Below, in pieces: positions 48,903 to 57,957 of a DNA stretch of 64,000 nucleotides. The position numbers and the translations under genes are program-made. Below the pieces are notes generated by a model. It was not told the origin of the DNA and did not search any database. It saw nothing but the letters and a program-made list of their open reading frames with translations. Where the stretch lies: positions 62,001 to 126,000 of the forward strand of contig CAWHCD010000004.1 of the NCBI GenBank assembly GCA_963828015.1, given 5' to 3'. The DNA is from CAVPUA01 sp963828015. Lineage in GTDB: Bacteria; Actinomycetota; Actinomycetes; Mycobacteriales; Jatrophihabitantaceae. Positions within the stretch are counted from its first letter, which is position 1. Each line of letters opens with the position of its first letter.

Positions 48903-50048
48903 CTAGGCCCAGACAGCCTGGGGCTCGGCCCGGCGCTCGGAGAGCGGAACCGGCCCGGGATAGGTCCGCAGCACCTCGTAACGGGTATTGCGTTCCTGCG
49001 GGGTGAAGCCCGCATCGCGGATCAGGTCGAGCAGGTTCTCGCGGGTCAGCTTGTCCGGCGTGCCGAACTGGTCGGCGTCATGGGTGATCTTGTATTCGAC
49101 CACCGAGCCGTCCATGTCGTCGGCGCCGTAGTTCAGCGCGAGCTGGGACGTCGACAGTCCGTGCATGACCCAGAAGACCTTGACGTGGTCGAAGTTGTCG
49201 AGCATCAGCCGCGACACGGCGAAGGTCTTGAGCACATCGGCCGGCTGGGCCATGGGCAGGTGACTGAGGCGGTTGTTGTCGTTGTGGAAGCGCAGCGGGA
49301 TGAAGACGATGAACCCGCCGGTCTCGTCCTGCAACTCCCGCAGGCGCAGCACGTGATCGACGCGATGCCGAGGTTCTTCGATGTGGCCGTAGAGCATGGT
49401 CGCGGGCGTGCGCAGGCCCTTGGCGTGGGCCAGCTTGTGGATGCGCGACCAATCCTCCCAGTGCGTCTTGTGGTCGACGATCTGCTTGCGGACGTCCCAG
49501 TCGAAGATCTCGGCCCCGCCGCCGGTGAGGGACTCCAGGCCGGCGTCGATCAGCTCGTCGAGGATCTCGCTGGCCGAGAGCCCGGAAATCTCCTCGAAGT
49601 AGTGCACCTCGGTGGCGGTGAAGGCCTTGAGGGCGACGTCGGGCAGCGCGGCCTTGAGCTCACGCAACACCCGCGGGTAGTACTTCCACGGCAGCGTCGG
49701 ATGCAGGCCGTTGACGATGTGCAGCTCGGTGAGCCCGTCGCCCTTCATGGCCACGGCCTTCTCGACGGCCTCCTCGACCCGCATCGTGTAGGCGTCCTTC
49801 TGTCCCGGCTTGCGCTGGAAGCTGCAGTAGGCGCACGACGCGGTGCAGACGTTGGTCAGGTTGAGGTGACGGTTGACGTTGAAGAAGGTGACGTCGCCGT
49901 TCTTGCGGGTGCGTACGCCATGCGCCAGGCCGCCGAGCCAGGCCAGGTCATCGCTGTCGTAGAGGTCCTCACCGTCCTGGCGGGTGAGCCGCTCCCCGTT
50001 CTCGACTTTCTCGGTGAGTTCGGCCTGGCGGGCGGGCGTCATCGGCAT
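48903..50048 (-). CDS. mqnE: Aminofutalosine synthase (radical SAM)
   Basis: Joins 3-enolpyruvyl-benzoate to the adenosyl moiety of SAM, giving aminofutalosine. 381 residues; cluster Cys C68, C72 and C75 (NVCTASCAYCSF). IVNGLHPTLPWKYYPR, TATEVHYFEEIS, TGGGAEIFDWDVR and PLRFHNDNNRLSH match MqnE and separate it from MqnC. TACCCT lies exactly six bases before the ATG, and no ribosome binding site is seen. Confidence 0.94.
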   Translation of the reverse strand: MPMTPARQAELTEKVENGERLTRQDGEDLYDSDDLAWLGGLAHGVRTRKNGDVTFFNVNRHLNLTNVCTASCAYCSFQRKPGQKDAYTMRVEEAVEKAVAMKGDGLTELHIVNGLHPTLPWKYYPRVLRELKAALPDVALKAFTATEVHYFEEISGLSASEILDELIDAGLESLTGGGAEIFDWDVRKQIVDHKTHWEDWSRIHKLAHAKGLRTPATMLYGHIEEPRHRVDHVLRLRELQDETGGFIVFIPLRFHNDNNRLSHLPMAQPADVLKTFAVSRLMLDNFDHVKVFWVMHGLSTSQLALNYGADDMDGSVVEYKITHDADQFGTPDKLTRENLLDLIRDAGFTPQERNTRYEVLRTYPGPVPLSERRAEPQAVWA

Positions 50049-50054
50049 GCCACC

Positions 50055-50060
50055 AGGGTA
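50055..50060 (-). promoter_or_regulatory. Leaderless -10 box of mqnE
   Basis: Minus-strand TACCCT, six bases, then the ATG at 50048. Confidence 0.55.
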
Positions 50061-50085
50061 CGTGGCCCCATGACCGGGAGATGAC

Positions 50086-50115
50086 TTGACAGCGTTAACT
50101 TAGCAGGGATAACTT
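50086..50115 (+). promoter_or_regulatory. Promoter of the MMPL gene with repeated half-sites
   Basis: TTGACA (50086-50091), 18 bases, TAACTT (50110-50115), then seven bases to ATG at 50123. GTTAACTTAGC and GATAACTTACC form a direct repeat over the promoter, and GTTA...TAAC gives partial dyad symmetry, a plausible operator for the TetR gene downstream. Confidence 0.6.
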
Positions 50116-50122
50116 ACCGAGC

Positions 50123-52318
50123 ATGTTGCTGCGAATCGCCGCGCTGGCCCTGCGCCGGCCCAAGCAAATGCTCGCCGGAGCCACCCTCGTGTTCGTGGCC
50201 GCGCTGTTCCTCGGCGCTCCGGTCGCCTCGCATCTGGCCAACGGCGGCTTCAACAACCCGAGCTCGGCCTCGACCCGCGCCGACAATCTGCTGCTCAGCC
50301 GGTTCCACACCGGGGACGCGAACCTGATCGTCGAACTGAGCGCGCCGCAGGGCACCGAGGCCGCCCGCACCCAGGCGGCGGCGATCGTGACCTCACTGCA
50401 GGCCAACCACTACGTGAGCGGGATTCACTCGTACTGGCAGGGAGTTGCGTCACTGGGCAGCCGAGATGGCCAGAGTGGGCTGATCACGGCGCTGGTGGCC
50501 GGGGGTGACAACCTGGCCCCCACCCGCGCGTGGGACGCGATCAAGGACTTCCGCGGTACCCACGACGGGGTGACCGTGCGGGCCGGCGGCGCCGCCATTG
50601 CCAACCAGGCCGTGAACGATCAGACCAAGTCCGACCTGGCCAAGGCCGAGGCGATCTCGATCCCGATCACTGTTGTGCTGCTCATCGTCATCTTCGGCAG
50701 CCTGATCGCCTCCCTGCTGCCGCTGGTCACCGGCCTGTTAGCCATCGTGGGAACGCTCGCTGCGCTGCGCCTGGTGGCCGAGTTCACGCACGTATCGATC
50801 TTCGCCATGAACCTGACCACCGCGTTGGGCTTCGCCCTGGCCATCGACTACAGCCTGCTGATCGTCAACCGTTACCGCGAAGAGCTCGACGCCGGCCGGA
50901 GTGCGCCGGATGCGCTGGTTCGCACGGTGCAGACGGCCGGGCGCACGGTGCTGTTCTCCGCCCTCACCGTGTTGTTGTCGATGTCGGCCCTGCTGATCTT
51001 CCCCATGTACTTCCTGCGCTCCTTCGCCTACGCCGGTATCGCCGTCGTCGCGCTGGCCGCCGCCGCGGCCCTGTTCGTCGTGCCGGCCATGCTGGCCCTG
51101 ATCGGGACACGGGTGAACAGCCTCGACGCCCGCGCCTGGCTGCGGCGGGTACGGCACCGCCCCGAGCCGGTGAAGAAGGAGCTCGAGGACACGTTCTGGT
51201 ATCGCCTGGCGATGTTCGTGATGCGGCGGGCGATCCCGATCGGCCTGGCCGGCGTCCTGCTGTTGCTGGCCCTGGGCGCGCCGTTCTTGGGCGTCAGGTG
51301 GGGCTACCCCGACGACCGGGTGCTGCCTTCCTCGGCCGAGATCCACCAGGTCGGCGACGCGTTGCGCACCGAGTTCGACCAGAACGCCGCCGGTGCGGTA
51401 ACCGTCGTAGTTCCCGATCGGGCCCACATCACCGACGCCCAGCTGTCCGCCTACGCGGGCGCCCTGCGCCAGGTTCCGGGCGCGACGGCGGTGAGCCCGC
51501 CGGTCAGTGACGGCCGGGCCGCGTTCGTCACCGTGTCGAGCGCCGCGAACCCGTTCTCCAGCCAGGGCAAGGAGCTGCTTGCCGAAGTCCGGGCGGTGCC
51601 CGCGCCCGGGACGGTCTGGGTCACCGGCGCGGCCGCGCGCAGCGCCGACAGTCTGAGTTCCCTCGGCGCCCGCTTGCCCATTGCGTTGCTGCTGATCGTC
51701 GGGTCGACGTTCGTCGTGCTGTTCATGTTCACCGGAAGCATCCTGATGCCGATCAAGGCCCTGCTACTGAACACGTTGTCGCTGACGGCGACATTCGGGG
51801 CCATGGTGTGGATCTTTCAGGACGGGCATCTGCTCGGGAGCGTGTTCGGGTCGACGTCCAGCGGCTACCTGGTCGCAACCATGCCGATCCTGATGTTCTG
51901 CCTGGTCTTCGGCTTGAGCATGGACTACGAGGTGTTCCTGCTCTCGCGCATCCGCGAGGAATGGCTGGCCGTGCCGGAGGACGAGCGGACCTCGGCACAC
52001 AACGTCCGCTCGGTGGCGGTCGGCGTGGGTCGCACGGGCCGGATCGTTACCGCGGCGGCCGGCCTGATGGCGATCGTGTTCGCCGGGATCGGCACGTCGA
52101 GCGTGATCTTCATGCAGATGTTCGGCGTCGGCCTGACCATCGCCGTGCTGATGGACGCCACGCTCGTGCGGGGCGTGCTCGTCCCGGCCTTCATGCGTCT
52201 GGCCGGGCGGGCGAACTGGTGGGCCCCGGCGCCGCTGGCCCGCTGGCATGCCCGGCGGGGTTGGACCGACGAGGTGCCCGACGTGGCCATCGACCGGCAC
52301 ATGGTCAAGACTGGCTGA
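50123..52318 (+). CDS. MMPL family transporter (RND superfamily)
   Basis: 731 residues in two halves, each a membrane helix, an extracytoplasmic domain and about five further helices. GFALAIDYSLLIVNRYREEL and FGLSMDYEVFLLSRIREEW are the paired Asp-Tyr proton-relay motifs of MMPL proteins. Exports lipids or drugs in actinobacteria; cargo unknown. It is followed by a TetR gene one base after its stop, so the two are one transcription unit with probable feedback control. Confidence 0.9.
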   Translation: MLLRIAALALRRPKQMLAGATLVFVAALFLGAPVASHLANGGFNNPSSASTRADNLLLSRFHTGDANLIVELSAPQGTEAARTQAAAIVTSLQANHYVSGIHSYWQGVASLGSRDGQSGLITALVAGGDNLAPTRAWDAIKDFRGTHDGVTVRAGGAAIANQAVNDQTKSDLAKAEAISIPITVVLLIVIFGSLIASLLPLVTGLLAIVGTLAALRLVAEFTHVSIFAMNLTTALGFALAIDYSLLIVNRYREELDAGRSAPDALVRTVQTAGRTVLFSALTVLLSMSALLIFPMYFLRSFAYAGIAVVALAAAAALFVVPAMLALIGTRVNSLDARAWLRRVRHRPEPVKKELEDTFWYRLAMFVMRRAIPIGLAGVLLLLALGAPFLGVRWGYPDDRVLPSSAEIHQVGDALRTEFDQNAAGAVTVVVPDRAHITDAQLSAYAGALRQVPGATAVSPPVSDGRAAFVTVSSAANPFSSQGKELLAEVRAVPAPGTVWVTGAAARSADSLSSLGARLPIALLLIVGSTFVVLFMFTGSILMPIKALLLNTLSLTATFGAMVWIFQDGHLLGSVFGSTSSGYLVATMPILMFCLVFGLSMDYEVFLLSRIREEWLAVPEDERTSAHNVRSVAVGVGRTGRIVTAAAGLMAIVFAGIGTSSVIFMQMFGVGLTIAVLMDATLVRGVLVPAFMRLAGRANWWAPAPLARWHARRGWTDEVPDVAIDRHMVKTG

Positions 52319-52319
52319 C

Positions 52320-52991
52320 GTGACCACCGCCCGCCGCCAGCGCGCCGCTCGTGGCTCGGGCGAGCAGCTGCGCCAGGAGATCATCCACGCGGCCAAGGAT
52401 CTGCTGGCCACCACCGGCGATCCCGCGTTGGTCTCGATCCGGGGCGTGGCCGACGCGGTGGGCGTCACGTCGCCCTCGATCTACCTGCACTTCGCCGACA
52501 AGGACGCACTGCTCGACGCGGTATGTACCGACGTCTTCGCCGAACTCGACGCTGCGATGCTGGCCCGGGCCGCCCCGCTGACCCTGCCCCTGGACCGCCT
52601 GTGTGCGTTCGGGCTGGCCTACGTCCGCTTCGCCGTCGATCATCCGGCCCACTACCGGCTGGCGACCATGGACAGCTTCTCGATGCCGACCCAGACCGAT
52701 GAAGTGCTGGCCGACTCGGCCTTCGGCCATCTCATGGCGACGGTCAAGCAGTGCATGGACGCGGGCGTCTTCGCGCCCGGCGACCCGACCCCGATCGCGT
52801 TCGAGATGTGGGCGGCGGCTCACGGCATCGCCGCGCTGGTGATCGCCAAGCCCTATGCGTTCCCGGGCGATGTCGACGAGTTCGCCTACCGGGTGCTGCG
52901 CAACGCGGCGGTCGGGCGGGCCACGGTCGACCTGGTCGGCGATCCCACTGCGACCACGTTCACCGAGTGGCTCGCGCGCCAATCACGCTGA
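52320..52991 (+). CDS. TetR family transcriptional regulator
   Basis: 223 residues from GTG at 52320. The N-terminal helix-turn-helix is ALVSIRGVADAVGVTSPSIYLHFADKDALLDAV; the C-terminus resembles the TetR_C_33-type ligand domain (PAHYRLATMDSF...WAAAHGIAALVI). Placed directly after the MMPL gene, it most likely represses that transporter through the half-sites near 50097-50117. Confidence 0.88.
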   Translation: MTTARRQRAARGSGEQLRQEIIHAAKDLLATTGDPALVSIRGVADAVGVTSPSIYLHFADKDALLDAVCTDVFAELDAAMLARAAPLTLPLDRLCAFGLAYVRFAVDHPAHYRLATMDSFSMPTQTDEVLADSAFGHLMATVKQCMDAGVFAPGDPTPIAFEMWAAAHGIAALVIAKPYAFPGDVDEFAYRVLRNAAVGRATVDLVGDPTATTFTEWLARQSR

Positions 52992-52994
52992 CGC

Positions 52995-53897
52995 TCAGAC
53001 GGTCAGGCCCTGAATGATCAGGTCGAGCAGGGCGAAGCCGAACAACCCGATGCCGATGATCCCGTTCGCGGTGAAGAAGGCCCGGTTCACCCTGGACAGG
53101 TCATTGGCCTTGACGATCGTGTGCTCGTAGATAAGCACCAGGCCGGTGAGCGCGACACCGATCCACCAGGGCCAGGTCAGGCCAGCGGCGGCACCGAACC
53201 AGAAGAAGCAGGCCACCGTGACGACGTGCACGATCGAGGAGGTCCGCAACGCGGCGGCGATGCCGAACCGGGCCGGGAACGAGCGCGACCCGATCTTGCG
53301 GTCGACCTCCGCGTCCTGGCAGGAGTAGATGAGGTCGAAGGCACCGATCCAGGTGCCGACCCCGACGCCGAGCGCGAATGCAGCCCAGCTGACCGAGCCG
53401 GTCACCGCGATCCATGCCCCCACCGGGGCGACGAACTGGGCCAGGGCGAGCAGCGCCTGGGGGAAGTCGGTGAACCGCTTGCCGTAGGAGTAGAGCACCA
53501 GCAGCACGACGGCGATCGGCGCCAGCAACAGGCACAACCAGGACAAGGCGGCCGCGCTGACCAGGAAGATCGCCAGGAAGACGAAAAGACCGGTCCAGGC
53601 CGTACGCAGCGAGACCTCGCCGGTGACCAGCTCCCGTTTGGCCGTGCGCGGGTTCAGGGCGTCGAACTTGCGGTCGAGGATGCGATTGGCGGCCATGGCC
53701 ACGGTCCGCGCCGACACCATCGCGATGGTGATCAACAGCAGTTCGACCCAGTGGACCGAACTCGTCTCGATCCACATCGCTGTCAGCGCCGAGATGTAGG
53801 CGAAGGGCAGCGCGAAGACGGAGTGCTCGATCATGACCAGCCGCAAGAACTTGCGCACCACGCCCGGGCTGGGGCCAGTGGCGGCGGTCTCGATCAT
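52995..53897 (-). CDS. mqnP: UbiA-type prenyltransferase of the futalosine menaquinone pathway
   Basis: 300 residues, eight or nine membrane helices. Both Asp-rich diphosphate-binding motifs are visible: NRILDRKFD and DAEVDRKIGSRS. The enzyme attaches the polyprenyl chain to the naphthoate intermediate. Classical 4-hydroxybenzoate UbiA is excluded by context: the UbiD homologue and four mqn genes are in the window. TAGGCT lies six bases before the ATG. Confidence 0.88.
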   Translation of the reverse strand: MIETAATGPSPGVVRKFLRLVMIEHSVFALPFAYISALTAMWIETSSVHWVELLLITIAMVSARTVAMAANRILDRKFDALNPRTAKRELVTGEVSLRTAWTGLFVFLAIFLVSAAALSWLCLLLAPIAVVLLVLYSYGKRFTDFPQALLALAQFVAPVGAWIAVTGSVSWAAFALGVGVGTWIGAFDLIYSCQDAEVDRKIGSRSFPARFGIAAALRTSSIVHVVTVACFFWFGAAAGLTWPWWIGVALTGLVLIYEHTIVKANDLSRVNRAFFTANGIIGIGLFGFALLDLIIQGLTV

Positions 53898-53903
53898 TGC
53901 GAC

Positions 53904-53909
53904 AGCCTA
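53904..53909 (-). promoter_or_regulatory. Leaderless -10 box of mqnP
   Basis: Minus-strand TAGGCT, six bases, then the ATG at 53897. Confidence 0.55.
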
Positions 53910-53991
53910 CGAGTGGCCCCGTCGGCCGCCTGAAGAGGCTGGCGGGCGTTTGCCTCGGCGTGTCGCGCCCGCCCGGGTCCTCTGTCCGGCG

Positions 53992-55443
53992 TCAGAGGCC
54001 GTAGTCGGCCCAGCGGCGCTCGACCTTGGCCAGGGTGGCCGCATCCAGAACGCATTCGCTCGGCCAGCCGCCGTCGCGCCGGTAGCCCTCGGTGGGCAGC
54101 TTGCGGGTGGCGTCCACCCCGAGCTTGCCGCCGAAGAACTGCTCGTAGGAGGCGTGGTCGAGGTGATCGACCGGACCGACCGTGTGCTGCACGTCGTGGG
54201 CGTAGTCGACGTTGCCGAACGCCCGCCAGGCCACCTCGGCGTAGTCGTGCACGTCGCAATCGGCATCGACCACGACGATCAGCTTCGACAGGGAGAGCAA
54301 CCCGGCGCCCCAGATCGCATTCATCACCTTCTGCGCGTGCTTGGGGAACCGCTTGTCGATCGAGACGATGCAGCAGTTGTGGAACACACCCGCCTCGGGC
54401 AGGTCGTAGTCGACGATCTCGGGAATCGTCAGCTTGATCAACGGCAGGAAGATCCGCTCGGTGGCCTTGCCCATCGGGCCGTCCTCCTGGGGTGGACGAC
54501 CGACGATGATCGACTGGTAGATGGCGTCCGAGCGCATGGTCATCGTCTCGACCCGCATGAACGGAAACTCCTCGACCGGGGTGTAGAAACCCGTGTGATC
54601 GCCGAAGGGGCCCTCGGGCAGCCGTGCGCCCGGCTCGACCCAGCCCTCCAGCACCACCTGGGCCGCCGCGGGCACCTGCAAGGGCACCGACACGCAATCG
54701 ACGAGATCGACCCGATTCTGATTGAGGAATCCGGCGAACAGGTACTCGTCGAGGTCGGAGGGCAGCGGAGCGGACGCGGCGTACGTGACTGCCGGTGGGC
54801 AGCCGAAGGCAATGGCCACGGGCAGGCGCTGGCCCAGCCGTTCGGCGAGCGCCGCGTGCGAGGTCGAATCCTTGTGGATCTGCCAATGCAGGCTGACGGT
54901 GCGCGAGTCCTGCTGCTGCAGGCGGTACATGCCCAGGTTGCGGGCCCCCGTGGTCGGGTGCTTGGTATGGGTCAGGCCCAGATTCAGGAACACCCCGCCG
55001 TCATCGGGCCAGGACAGCACGCCGGGCAGGATCGACAGGTCGACCTCGTCGCCGCGCAGGATCACGTCGTGGCAGGGGGCGTCGCTCACCCGTCTCGGCG
55101 GCGCCGCGCGCAGCTGGCCCACCTTGCCCAGAGCATCGCGCAGGCCACCGACCCCCCGGGGCAGCTCGGGCTTGAGCAGCTCGCCGATGCGCGCGCCGAT
55201 CTCGTCCAGTGAATCGACGCCCAGCGCCTGGGCCATACGGCGCGGGGTGCCGAAGACGTTCATCGCCAAAGGCAGGCGTCCGCGCGTCGGGTTCTCGAAC
55301 AACAACGCCGGCCCCTGGGCGCGCAGGACGCGCTGCACGATCCCGGTAACCTCCAGGTGCGGGTCGACCGGGACGCCGATGCGGGCCAGATCACCCTCGC
55401 GCTCGAGGGCGTTCAGGAACTGCTGTAAATCGTCGTAGGCCAT
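53992..55443 (-). CDS. mqnL: UbiD-family decarboxylase, menaquinone type
   Basis: 483 residues from ATG at 55443; the reading frame upstream of this is non-homologous shadow. Uses prenylated FMN to decarboxylate the naphthoate intermediate. Features: GPALLFENPTRG, WPDDGGVFLNLG, MYRLQQQD, WQIHKDSTSHA, EGPFGDHTGFYTP (Glu of the catalytic E-R-E set) and the C-terminal VDADCDVHDYAEVAW. The UbiX-like partner that makes prenyl-FMN is not in the window. Divergent from the PLDc_N gene. Confidence 0.9.
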   Translation of the reverse strand: MAYDDLQQFLNALEREGDLARIGVPVDPHLEVTGIVQRVLRAQGPALLFENPTRGRLPLAMNVFGTPRRMAQALGVDSLDEIGARIGELLKPELPRGVGGLRDALGKVGQLRAAPPRRVSDAPCHDVILRGDEVDLSILPGVLSWPDDGGVFLNLGLTHTKHPTTGARNLGMYRLQQQDSRTVSLHWQIHKDSTSHAALAERLGQRLPVAIAFGCPPAVTYAASAPLPSDLDEYLFAGFLNQNRVDLVDCVSVPLQVPAAAQVVLEGWVEPGARLPEGPFGDHTGFYTPVEEFPFMRVETMTMRSDAIYQSIIVGRPPQEDGPMGKATERIFLPLIKLTIPEIVDYDLPEAGVFHNCCIVSIDKRFPKHAQKVMNAIWGAGLLSLSKLIVVVDADCDVHDYAEVAWRAFGNVDYAHDVQHTVGPVDHLDHASYEQFFGGKLGVDATRKLPTEGYRRDGGWPSECVLDAATLAKVERRWADYGL

Positions 55444-55483
55444 CGGGTAAGTATCCGCGCCCCCACGCACAGCTTGACGCTCG

Positions 55484-55489
55484 TATGCT
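55484..55489 (+). promoter_or_regulatory. Leaderless -10 box of the PLDc_N gene
   Basis: TATGCT, six bases, then the GTG at 55496. Confidence 0.55.
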
Positions 55490-55495
55490 GACCAG

Positions 55496-55846
55496 GTGCT
55501 GACCGGCGGCGGGCTCCTCCTGATCTTGATCGTCGCGCTGACCACGTGGGCCATCGTCGAGTCATTCATGGCCGATCCGGATCGGGTGCGGGGCCTGCCC
55601 AAGGCGATCTGGGTCATCATCGTGCTGCTGTTCCTGCCCTTCGGCGCCCTGGCCTGGTTCATCTTCGGCCGGCCGCGGCGCCCCGCCCTGAGCCGGACGC
55701 GAGCGACCCGGGCCGGGAACTGGAACGACTCGCCGACCGCCGCGCCCCGCCGCGCCGGCCCGATCGCCCCGGACGACGACCCCGAGTTCTTGCTGCGGCT
55801 GCGGGACCAGCTCCGCAAGAAGCCGGACGACGACCACCCGGCCTGA
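55496..55846 (+). CDS. PLDc_N domain membrane protein
   Basis: 116 residues. Two membrane helices (about 6-24 and 38-58) with the family pattern WAIVESFMADPDRVRGLPK between them and LPFGALAWFIFGRPRR at the second; this is the phospholipase D-nuclease N-terminal (PLDc_N) membrane unit, without catalytic domain. The C-terminus is charged. Commonly next to ubiD/menaquinone genes in actinobacteria. Function unknown. Confidence 0.85.
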   Translation: MLTGGGLLLILIVALTTWAIVESFMADPDRVRGLPKAIWVIIVLLFLPFGALAWFIFGRPRRPALSRTRATRAGNWNDSPTAAPRRAGPIAPDDDPEFLLRLRDQLRKKPDDDHPA

Positions 55847-55852
55847 GCCGGA

Positions 55853-56539
55853 ATGGTCAGCTTGCTGCTCGTCGAGGACGACTCGGCGATTCGTACCGCG
55901 CTCATGCGCTCGCTGCGCGACCTGGGTCACGGGGTCAACGCCGTCGCCACCGGGATGGCCGCCTTGTCCGCGGCCGTCGAACAGAGGCCGGACGTCGTCC
56001 TGCTCGACCTCGGCCTGCCCGACCTCGACGGGGCCGACGTGCTGTCCATGCTGCGCGCGGTCAGCGAGGTGCCGGTGATCATCGCGACCGCCCGCGACGA
56101 CGAGGCCGAAATCGTACGGCTGCTCGACCTGGGCGCCGACGACTACGTGATCAAGCCCTTCACCGCAGCCCAGCTCAACGCCCGGATCAGGGCGGTGCTG
56201 CGGCGGAGCGGCCGCACCGACGAAGACCCGGTGATCGTCGTCGGAGGTCTGTCCATCGACACGCGCAGTCGCGAGGTCGTGGTCGACGGCCGGGACGTGG
56301 AGTTGACCCGCAAGGAGTTCGAACTGCTGCTCGCCCTGGCCCGGCGCGCGGGCGAGGTCGTCAGCAAGCGCGATCTGCTCTCCGACGTGTGGCAGCTGGC
56401 CTGGGGCGGGTCGGATCGCACAGTAGACGTCCATCTGTCGTGGCTGCGCCGCAAGCTCGGCGAGAGCGCTGCCACACCGCGCTACGTGTACAGCGTGCGG
56501 GGTGTGGGCGTGCGGCTGGCCGCCCCGGCCGAGGCGTAG
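55853..56539 (+). CDS. OmpR-family response regulator
   Basis: 228 residues. Receiver domain with the acidic pair VEDD (8-10), phosphorylation site D52 in LLDLGLPDLDG, and K101 in YVIKPF; C-terminal winged helix with ELTRKEFELLLALARRAG and DRTVDVHLSWLRRKLG. Abuts the histidine kinase at 56540 (stop next to start). The pair precedes the ApbE redox module on the same strand and may control it. Confidence 0.95.
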   Translation: MVSLLLVEDDSAIRTALMRSLRDLGHGVNAVATGMAALSAAVEQRPDVVLLDLGLPDLDGADVLSMLRAVSEVPVIIATARDDEAEIVRLLDLGADDYVIKPFTAAQLNARIRAVLRRSGRTDEDPVIVVGGLSIDTRSREVVVDGRDVELTRKEFELLLALARRAGEVVSKRDLLSDVWQLAWGGSDRTVDVHLSWLRRKLGESAATPRYVYSVRGVGVRLAAPAEA

Positions 56540-57868
56540 ATGCGCCGCCGCATCCTGGCGCTGGTCATGGGCATGACCCTGCTGGTCGTGCTCGCCTTCG
56601 CCATTCCGCTGGCCTTCCTCATTCGCGGCGCCGTCTCCCGGGGGGCTGAAAACAAGGCGGTATCGCAGGCCAACTCGATCGCGGCCTTCCTGCGCAGCGA
56701 CGCGCGGACCGACGACGAAATCAAGAACTTCCTGTCCCAGTTCTCCCAGACCGATGATCATTCGAGCTCGGTCGTCCTGGCCGACGGCACGACCTTCGGC
56801 ACGGTCCGGACGCTGACCCCGGGCGGTGGCTATCCCAGTACGGGAGGCGGCGGCAACCAGCCCCGGCCCAACGATCCGGGGCTGGGCCAGGGCGGCGGTC
56901 AGCAGGCCCAGCTGATCCATGTGCCGGGCGGGGAAGCCGCGGTGGTGAACGTGCCGTTGGCCAGCGGCGGCGCGCAGGTTTCGGTGTTCGTGTCCGACAG
57001 CGCGCTCGACGCCGGCCTCACCGGGTGGTGGTGGCTGCTGGCGGGAGGAAGTGCGGCCCTGCTGCTCATCGCGTTCGTCGGGGGCGAGTTGGTCACTCGC
57101 CGCATCGTGCGTCCCCTCAGCGAGACCGCTGAGACCGCCAACCGGATCACCGCCGGTGACGTCACTGCCCGCGCGCCCGCGTCCGGACCGCGCGAGGTCG
57201 CCGAGGTCGGGGTCGCGCTCAACCGCCTGGCCGATCGCATCGACCAGTTGATCGCCGAAGAACGCGAGACCGTCGCTGATCTGTCCCACCGCCTGCGCAC
57301 TCCGCTGACGGCTCTGCGCCTGGACGCCGAGGCGCTGCGCGACCCGGTGGAGGCCGAACGGGTCGGCGGGCACGTCAACGCCTTGGAGCGCATGCTGACG
57401 GCCGTCATCCGCGCTGCCCGCCGCCCGCAACGCGAGGGTCGGCTGCCCTCCACCGACGCCACGGCGATCGTGGCGCAACGGGTCGAGTTCTGGTCGGCGC
57501 TCACGGACGAACAGGGTCGCCCGAGCCAGATCGCCCTGCCGTCGACACCCCTGCTGGTGCGGTCCTCGGGCGAGGATCTCGGGGCCGCGGTCGACGCCCT
57601 GCTGGAGAACGTGATCGCGCACACTCCCGACGGCACCGCGTTCTCGGTGACGTTAGCCGCGACCTCCGACGGAGCGCGGCTGGCGATCGCCGACGACGGG
57701 CCCGGGCTGACCGAGGAGGACGTGGTGCGCGGGCGCAGCGACCGTGGTTCGAGCGGGCTGGGCCTCGACATCGCCCGACGCTGCGCCGAGGCCGCCGGCG
57801 GCTCGATAACGCTCGACCGTTCCCCCACGGGCGGCGCGTTGATCATCTTGGACTTGCGCAGTCCCTGA
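56540..57868 (+). CDS. Sensor histidine kinase
   Basis: 442 residues. Membrane helix 1 (about 5-28), an extracytoplasmic region with a Gly/Pro/Gln-rich stretch (about 90-120), membrane helix 2 (about 157-180), HAMP (RRIVRPLSETAETANRI), the phospho-acceptor His in DLSHRLRTPLTALRL, N box (DALLENVIAHTP), G1 IADDGPG and G2 GSSGLGLDIA. Cognate partner of the upstream regulator. Signal unknown. Confidence 0.94.
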   Translation: MRRRILALVMGMTLLVVLAFAIPLAFLIRGAVSRGAENKAVSQANSIAAFLRSDARTDDEIKNFLSQFSQTDDHSSSVVLADGTTFGTVRTLTPGGGYPSTGGGGNQPRPNDPGLGQGGGQQAQLIHVPGGEAAVVNVPLASGGAQVSVFVSDSALDAGLTGWWWLLAGGSAALLLIAFVGGELVTRRIVRPLSETAETANRITAGDVTARAPASGPREVAEVGVALNRLADRIDQLIAEERETVADLSHRLRTPLTALRLDAEALRDPVEAERVGGHVNALERMLTAVIRAARRPQREGRLPSTDATAIVAQRVEFWSALTDEQGRPSQIALPSTPLLVRSSGEDLGAAVDALLENVIAHTPDGTAFSVTLAATSDGARLAIADDGPGLTEEDVVRGRSDRGSSGLGLDIARRCAEAAGGSITLDRSPTGGALIILDLRSP

Positions 57869-57957
57869 AGGCGCATGGCCGGCGCACATCCTTATTTGAG
57901 GTGCGCTTGACGTTCGGGTGAGGACGCCCTGATGCGCCGCGCCGCATCGTCTTCGGT

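Noticed and set aside
49080..50084. 334-codon open frame on the plus strand
   Set aside because: Antisense shadow of mqnE; no own motifs.
55562..57622. 686-codon open frame on the minus strand
   Set aside because: Antisense to the response regulator and histidine kinase, both with complete motifs.
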